Below, piece by piece: positions 6,012 through 9,602 of a stretch of DNA of 9,602 nucleotides (its first letter is position 1; each line of letters opens with the position of its first letter). The stretch covers positions 1 through 9,602 of the forward strand of contig JBOGZD010000108.1 of assembly GCA_050697155.1 (NCBI GenBank), written 5' to 3'. The notes beneath the pieces were generated by a model. It searched no databases. It saw nothing but the letters and a program-made list of their open reading frames with translations, and had not been told where the DNA came from. This stretch comes from JBOGZD01 sp050697155. GTDB lineage: Bacteria > Actinomycetota > Thermoleophilia > Solirubrobacterales > 70-9. The position numbers were made by a program, and so were the translations under genes.

Positions 6012-6914
6012 ATGGAGTCGACCGCGCTCCCACGGGTTCCGACGCTGACCATGCGTCTGCAGCTCGGCCTCATCGGGCTGCTGCTGCTCGCCGCGGCGCT
6101 GGCGTGGGCGCTGACCGACGGACGCATGCAGGGGATGGACGCGGGCCCGGGGACGGACCTCGGCGCGCTCGGTTGGTTCGTCGGCGTCTGGGTCGTGATG
6201 ATGGCCGCGATGATGTTCCCCTCGATCGCGCCGATGGTGGTGATGTACGCGCGCGTACAGCGCGGGAAGCGGGAGCGCGGCGACGCGACGCCGGCCGGGG
6301 CGACGGGGCTGTTCATCGCCGGGTACCTGGTCGCCTGGGCGTTGGCGGGTCTGCTGGGCTACGCGATCTTCGACGTCGGCGTCTCGCTCGATCTCGGGTT
6401 CCTCGCCTGGGACATGGCGGGGCGCTATGTGGCCGCCGGCGTGATCCTCGGGGCGGCCGTCTACCAGCTGACCGCGCTGAAGGACGTCTGCCTGCGCAAG
6501 TGCCGGAATCCGCTGATGTTCCTGCTCCACGCCTGGCGGCCGGGGCGCGCCGGCGCCCTGCGGATGGGGATCGAGCACGGCGCCTGGTGCGTCGGCTGCT
6601 GCTGGGCGCTGATGGCGGCGGTGTTCGCGCTCGGGGTGATGAGCATCGGCTGGATGGCGCTGATCGCCGCGTTCATCGCCACCGAGAAGCTGCTGCCGTG
6701 GAAGGCCGTCGCTAACCGCGGTATCGCGGTGGCGCTGGTCGTGCTCGCGATCTCGGTCGCGGCCGCCCCCGGGGACGTGCCCGGGCTCACCCTCCCCGAT
6801 TCGCCGCAGGCCGAACGCGCAATGGAGGCGATGGGGATGGAGGGTGAAGCGATGGAGCCGTCGGGGACCACGTCCGGCGGCGAGTCGATGGGCGAGATGG
6901 AGGACGGCCCCTAG
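6012..6914 (+). CDS. DUF2182 multi-pass membrane protein, predicted metal-binding
   Basis: Integral membrane protein of 300 residues recognised as DUF2182. Hydrophobic segments fall at about 15-34, 52-79 (Met-rich: GVWVVMMAAMMFPSIAPMVV), 98-120, 138-155, 198-227 and 236-253. The family core is present: YQLTALKDVCLRKCRNPLMF (151-170) with Cys160 and Cys164, followed by RMGIEHGAWCVGCCWALM (184-201) with His189, Cys193, Cys196 and Cys197. These Cys/His/Met residues around membrane segments suggest metal or thiol chemistry, but no transport or enzyme activity is established to my knowledge. After the last helix there is a Met/Glu-rich tail (about 270-300: MEAMGMEGEAMEPSG, then ESMGEMEDGP). The start at 6012 gives a 6-nt leader; Met14 (6051) is an alternative just before the first helix. 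It converges on the DUF1326 genes, overlapping the last one by 4 nt. Confidence 0.85.
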   Translation: MESTALPRVPTLTMRLQLGLIGLLLLAAALAWALTDGRMQGMDAGPGTDLGALGWFVGVWVVMMAAMMFPSIAPMVVMYARVQRGKRERGDATPAGATGLFIAGYLVAWALAGLLGYAIFDVGVSLDLGFLAWDMAGRYVAAGVILGAAVYQLTALKDVCLRKCRNPLMFLLHAWRPGRAGALRMGIEHGAWCVGCCWALMAAVFALGVMSIGWMALIAAFIATEKLLPWKAVANRGIAVALVVLAISVAAAPGDVPGLTLPDSPQAERAMEAMGMEGEAMEPSGTTSGGESMGEMEDGP

Positions 6915-7330
6915 AACGCCTGCTCGCTCGACCACTCGAACGGGATGTGCTTGCTCGAGCGGCCGGAGTAGTCGTGGCTGAGGCCGAAGGCATCGGCCTT
7001 TTGGGTGGAGGCGATCCCGTATGTGGCCGGACCCTGGCCGGGGCCGACCTCGCTGCCGGGCGGGTTGTGCACCGCGAGGCGCTCGCCCGGCTTGCTGGTC
7101 GGCCCGGTGAGCAGCTCCGCGCCCCCTTCCGCCTTGCCCGGCACGTCGAGCCGCCATGAACCCAGGTCTTCGTCGATCTCGAGCTCGATCGGGGCGAACT
7201 CGAGCCCGAGCATGTTGCCGACCACGTTCTCGGCGAACAGCTGTGGCCATCCGCCGACCTCGCCGCCAAAGATCGTCTGGAACGCCTGGCGCTGATCGTC
7301 GTCGGCCCGCTCGTCGATGATCATCCCCAT
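6911..7330 (-). CDS. N-terminally truncated DUF1326 protein, possible pseudogene
   Basis: The 139 residues match the C-terminal two thirds of DUF1326: MGMIIDERADDDQRQAFQTI, GGEVGG, a middle beta region, and the terminal SGRSSKHIPFEW. It aligns with the upstream DUF1326 protein from that protein's VVDEAASAEQREAVEKLVSG (about residue 81) onwards. The N-terminal portion carrying the CNC-x3-CPC and HGNCH motif is absent. The frame is open upstream of the ATG back to a TGA at 7370-7372 and still reads GNIWDEDV, which resembles family sequence, so the loss point seems to be close to that stop. No well-placed ribosome site precedes the ATG; GAGGAC is about 13-14 nt away. It follows the full-length DUF1326 gene by 47 nt and should be on the same mRNA. 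Its TAG stop lies in the same CTAG as the DUF2182 stop. It may be a decaying paralogue, or a partner subunit that lacks the metal site. Confidence 0.7.
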   Translation of the reverse strand: MGMIIDERADDDQRQAFQTIFGGEVGGWPQLFAENVVGNMLGLEFAPIELEIDEDLGSWRLDVPGKAEGGAELLTGPTSKPGERLAVHNPPGSEVGPGQGPATYGIASTQKADAFGLSHDYSGRSSKHIPFEWSSEQAF

Positions 7331-7377
7331 GTCAGCCCGTACGTCCTCGTCCCAGATGTTCCCCCGGAGTCAAGCGT

Positions 7378-8013
7378 TCAGGCTTCGTTGGACCAGTCGA
7401 TCGGGTTGAGCTGGCCGTAGGTGCCTTCGAGCGTGAACTCGAGCGGCGCCTCGCCGGCGACGCGGGCGTGGACGGTGTTACCGATCTCGGCCTGCTTGTA
7501 CTCGAACCCGTCGGGGAGGTCGATCCGCGCCCGGTGCTCGTCCCCGGTCACCGGGTTCTTGATCGGCTCGACCGTGCTCTGCGCGAAGTCACCGACCTTG
7601 ATCGACGCGATCCGGCGCTCGCGGTCGGTCTCGATCTCGATCGGGGCGGTCAACGGATCGCGCACGTGCGGCAGCACCGAGGCGAAGATCTCGAAGTAGC
7701 CACCGCCGTGGTCTCCGCTGACCAGCTTCTCGACCGCCTCGCGTTGCTCTGCCGACGCCGCCTCGTCGACGACCAGCTGGATGGTCCCGTCGCCTTCGTG
7801 GATCGCCCCCGGCCAGGAGACGATCGAGGCCCAGCGCACGCCTGCGAGGTCGGTATCGCCGAAGCTTCCCTCACGAACCTCGTAGGCGATCAGCGCATGG
7901 CAGTTGCCGTGTGTCGGATTGCCGTTGAACTGACAGGGACAGCCCCAGGAGCAGTTGCAGTTCCCGACCTCCTCGCCCACGATCCGCCACGCCGTCTTGC
8001 CGTTCGAAGCCAT
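7378..8013 (-). CDS. DUF1326 family protein, Cys-rich N-terminus
   Basis: Full-length DUF1326 protein (211 residues), no signal peptide or membrane segment, probably cytosolic. The N-terminus has the family hallmark CNCSWGCPCQF (Cys19, 21, 25, 27) and then THGNCH (His35, Cys38, His39), a likely metal- or thiol-based site. It is followed by the EGSFGDTDLAGVRWA block (48-62), WPGAIHEGDGTIQLVVDE (67-84) and QREAVEKLVSGDHGGGYFEI (90-109). The ATG at 8011-8013 has an excellent GGAGGT at 8019-8024 with 5 nt of spacing, and its own promoter lies upstream. It is followed by a truncated DUF1326 copy and faces the DUF2182 gene, a common genomic companion as far as I recall. Molecular function is not established; metal sensing, delivery or storage with the membrane partner is inference. 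Confidence 0.87.
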   Translation of the reverse strand: MASNGKTAWRIVGEEVGNCNCSWGCPCQFNGNPTHGNCHALIAYEVREGSFGDTDLAGVRWASIVSWPGAIHEGDGTIQLVVDEAASAEQREAVEKLVSGDHGGGYFEIFASVLPHVRDPLTAPIEIETDRERRIASIKVGDFAQSTVEPIKNPVTGDEHRARIDLPDGFEYKQAEIGNTVHARVAGEAPLEFTLEGTYGQLNPIDWSNEA

Positions 8014-8018
8014 CGGCT

Positions 8019-8024
8019 ACCTCC
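8019..8024 (-). promoter_or_regulatory. Strong ribosome binding site of the DUF1326 gene
   Basis: GGAGGT on the minus strand, 5 nt before the ATG at 8013, is one of the strongest Shine-Dalgarno sites in the window. It fixes the start and suggests high expression. Confidence 0.8.
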
Positions 8025-8025
8025 A

Positions 8026-8041
8026 TGGTCGAGAGCGACCA
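8026..8041. repeat. Inverted repeat at the predicted DUF1326 transcription start
   Basis: TGGTCG (8026-8031) and CGACCA (8036-8041) are perfect 6-bp arms around AGAG. The element touches the -10 box (8041-8046), spans the predicted +1 (about 8034) and ends one base from the ribosome site. It could be a repressor operator or a small 5' hairpin. It is short enough that chance cannot be excluded. Confidence 0.4.
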
Positions 8042-8070
8042 CTCTACGCCGACCGGGAGCCCTGCGTCAA
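8041..8070 (-). promoter_or_regulatory. Promoter of the DUF1326 gene pair
   Basis: On the minus strand TTGACG (8070-8065) is followed after 18 nt by TAGAGT (8046-8041), the best -35/-10 pair I found in the window. The -35 overlaps the TGA stop (8069-8067) of the upstream glycosyltransferase, so the DUF1326 genes have their own transcription start near 8034, about 20 nt before the ATG. Confidence 0.6.
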
Positions 8071-9254
8071 CCGGGCGGCCGCGGTTCGCCCACCAGTTCC
8101 TCGACGACCGCCGCCGCCGAGTGCGGCGTTCCCGCCGCCCGCAGGCCTTCGCCCAGGCGCAGCGCACGCTCGCGCGCTCCCTGGTCTCTGAGCATCCGCC
8201 GGACCGCGCCGCGGATCGACTCAGCGGTCGGCCGCCACACCGCCATCCCCGCCCCAAGCGCCTCAATCCGCCGGGCCATCCGCGGCTGGTCGGCCGCCTG
8301 GGGTAGGCAGACCATCGGGACGCCGGCGAGCAGCGCCTCCTGCGTCGAGTTGATCCCAGTGTGGGTGACGAAGACCGCGGCGCGGCGGAGGATCGCCCCC
8401 GGCGCCACCTCGCGCCGAACCGTGGCGTTGGGCGGGATCGCGCCCAGCGCCCGCCGGTCGGTCCGCTCGCCGATCTTCAGCACCACATGCACGGCCTCGC
8501 CGGCCAGCGCGCGGAGGATCTCCCGGTAGAGCCCGGGACGGTTCGTGTAGACCGTCCCCAGCGAGCAGTAGACGATCGGCCGATCGACCAGGCCCTCGAG
8601 CGCCGGCTCCCGCTCCGCCGCATCCCCCTCGACGAGCGGCCCAACGAAGCGGAAGCTGGCGTCGAAGCGATCGGCGTATGGGTGGAGCTCGCGCGACATG
8701 TAAATCAGCGTCCGGTCAGCCGGGTTGCGGAGCAAGGTCCGCGGCCCACCGAGGCGCATGCGGTGGTGCTTGGCGACGGTGAGGTTGGCGCGCACGATCG
8801 CCCGCGCCGCGTGGATCCGCGGGATCGCCTCGCCGGCAAGGTCGACCAGCGCACGGGCCCTGGGAGGCCCCGGCGGCATCGCCAGGGCGGAGGTGGAGCA
8901 GACGGTGGGCAGGCCGAGGCGATGCGCCGCCACCCGTCCCCAGGCGGCGATCGAGTCGTAGACGAGGACGTCGACCTCGCCGAGGCGCGGGTCACCGAGT
9001 AGGCGCGTCGCGAGCGGGGGCGTCACGGCAGCGATCCTGGCGGCGACTAGCGCGGAGCTCGCCGGCGGGTCGCCGCGCGGACGCTCGGAGCCCAGCTCAA
9101 GGACCTCGAGCTCCGGCGCCTCGGCGAGCCCTTGGGACGCGCCGGGGACCCAGGCGATCACCCGATGCCCGCGCTCGGCCAGCGCGCGAGCGACGGCTCG
9201 CGGTGAGCGGATGTGCCCCCACCCCGTCATGTGGACGAAGCCGATGGTCGCCAC
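8067..9254 (-). CDS. MGT-type (GT1) glycosyltransferase
   Basis: Predicted nucleotide-sugar-dependent glycosyltransferase with a GT-B fold, related to macrolide/UDP-glucosyl transferases. In 395 residues the N-terminal acceptor domain begins FVHMTGWGHIRSPRAVARAL, with the conserved GH (His14) as probable catalytic base, and continues to about 205. The donor domain begins at VYCSLGTVYTNRP (228-240) and contains the nucleotide-sugar signature from about 296 to 336: VTHTGINSTQEALLAGVPMV with His298 and Glu306, then PQAADQPRMARRIEALGAG with Asp322-Gln323. No membrane segment or signal peptide is seen. The start is GTG (9252-9254) with GAAGG (9264-9268) 9 nt upstream; it lies 20 nt after the pyrG stop, so it is probably read from the pyrG transcript. 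The acceptor (a lipid, macrolide or other small molecule) cannot be told from sequence, and no biosynthetic cluster surrounds it. Confidence 0.9.
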   Translation of the reverse strand: MATIGFVHMTGWGHIRSPRAVARALAERGHRVIAWVPGASQGLAEAPELEVLELGSERPRGDPPASSALVAARIAAVTPPLATRLLGDPRLGEVDVLVYDSIAAWGRVAAHRLGLPTVCSTSALAMPPGPPRARALVDLAGEAIPRIHAARAIVRANLTVAKHHRMRLGGPRTLLRNPADRTLIYMSRELHPYADRFDASFRFVGPLVEGDAAEREPALEGLVDRPIVYCSLGTVYTNRPGLYREILRALAGEAVHVVLKIGERTDRRALGAIPPNATVRREVAPGAILRRAAVFVTHTGINSTQEALLAGVPMVCLPQAADQPRMARRIEALGAGMAVWRPTAESIRGAVRRMLRDQGARERALRLGEGLRAAGTPHSAAAVVEELVGEPRPPG

Positions 9255-9274
9255 GCCTATGCGCCTTCAGCGAC

Positions 9275-9602
9275 TCAGGACTCGCGGTGGACTCGGATCT
9301 CCTCGGGCTCGGCGGCCTCCTCGACATCGGCCTCCTCGGCGACCTGGCCCTCGCCGCGCTCGGCGGACCTCCGCGCAGCGGCGCCGACGAACTCGCGGAA
9401 CAGCGGTTCCGGGCGCGTCGGGCGCGAGTTGAACTCGGGGTGGAACTGCGAGGCGACGAAGAACGGGTGGTCGGAGAGCTCGATCACCTCGACCAGGCGC
9501 TCGTCCGGCGATGTGCCGCCCGCGACCAGGCCCTCGTCCTCGAGCCGGCGGCGGAGCATGTTGTTGACCTCGTAGCGATGGCGGTGGCGCTTGTAGATCA
9601 CC
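9275..9602 (-). CDS. pyrG: CTP synthase, C-terminal fragment
   Basis: C-terminal end of the glutamine amidotransferase domain of CTP synthase, which makes CTP from UTP, ATP and glutamine. The visible part reads IYKRHRHRYEVNN, then GTSPDERLVEVIEL, then FFVASQFHPEFNSRP. HPE supplies the His and Glu of the Cys-His-Glu glutaminase triad. The 5' part lies beyond the right edge; the codon at 9599-9601 is an internal GTG (Val), not the start. After the usual end (PLFREFVGAAARRSAERGEG) there is an acidic tail of about 25 residues (QVAEEADVEEAAEPEEIRV) with no obvious function. Its TGA stop (9277-9275) is 20 nt before the glycosyltransferase. Confidence 0.95.
   Translation of the reverse strand, partial: VIYKRHRHRYEVNNMLRRRLEDEGLVAGGTSPDERLVEVIELSDHPFFVASQFHPEFNSRPTRPEPLFREFVGAAARRSAERGEGQVAEEADVEEAAEPEEIRVHRES

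Noticed and set aside
8067..9254. Glycosyltransferase plus methyltransferase as a natural-product biosynthetic cluster
   Set aside because: No synthase, oxidoreductase or transporter accompanies them, and they are separated by the DUF1326/DUF2182 genes on different transcription units.

Overview
The window is GC-rich, its genes are packed almost end to end, and GTG starts are common. The gene set and order point to an actinobacterium, most likely class Thermoleophilia (Solirubrobacterales-like). Two things support this: the Lys-rich 3' remnant at 4767-5030, a domain type I associate with Solirubrobacterales surface proteins, and the pyrG / Nudix / xerD neighbourhood, which is typical of Actinobacteria. 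Taxonomy is inferred from gene content only.

There are two kinds of region. Housekeeping genes lie at both ends, all on the minus strand. At the right edge is the C-terminal end of pyrG (CTP synthase). On the left is the series M20 peptidase (3554-4675), DUF3866 protein (2466-3554), Nudix hydrolase (1945-2463), xerD (922-1896) and mutM/fpg (to 892, running off the left edge). The first three are translationally coupled or nearly so (stop/start overlap, then a 2-nt gap), and xerD and mutM follow after 48 and 29 nt. This looks like one transcription unit.

Between pyrG and the M20 gene lies a 4.6-kb accessory block (about 4676-9274). It holds an MGT-type glycosyltransferase, two tandem DUF1326 genes (the second lacks its N-terminal third, including the Cys-rich metal-binding-like motif), a convergent + strand DUF2182 membrane protein, a divergent class I SAM methyltransferase, and the start-less 3' remnant of a Lys-rich secreted-type protein, followed by a strong intrinsic terminator. 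DUF2182 and DUF1326 genes are, from memory, frequent neighbours in bacteria. Both carry conserved Cys/His/Met clusters here, which suggests a membrane plus cytosolic metal- or thiol-handling pair whose real function is unknown.

Several regulatory arrangements are readable. A perfect 12-bp palindrome at 5988-5999 supplies a TAGGCT -10 box to both divergent genes, and its spacing predicts a leaderless methyltransferase mRNA. A TTGACG-N18-TAGAGT promoter overlaps the stop codon of the glycosyltransferase and drives the DUF1326 pair, with a small inverted repeat at the predicted start site. The DUF2182 gene and the truncated DUF1326 gene share one CTAG tetranucleotide as both of their stop codons, leaving no room for a terminator between them. 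I saw no tRNA, rRNA, CRISPR array, insertion sequence or phage genes.
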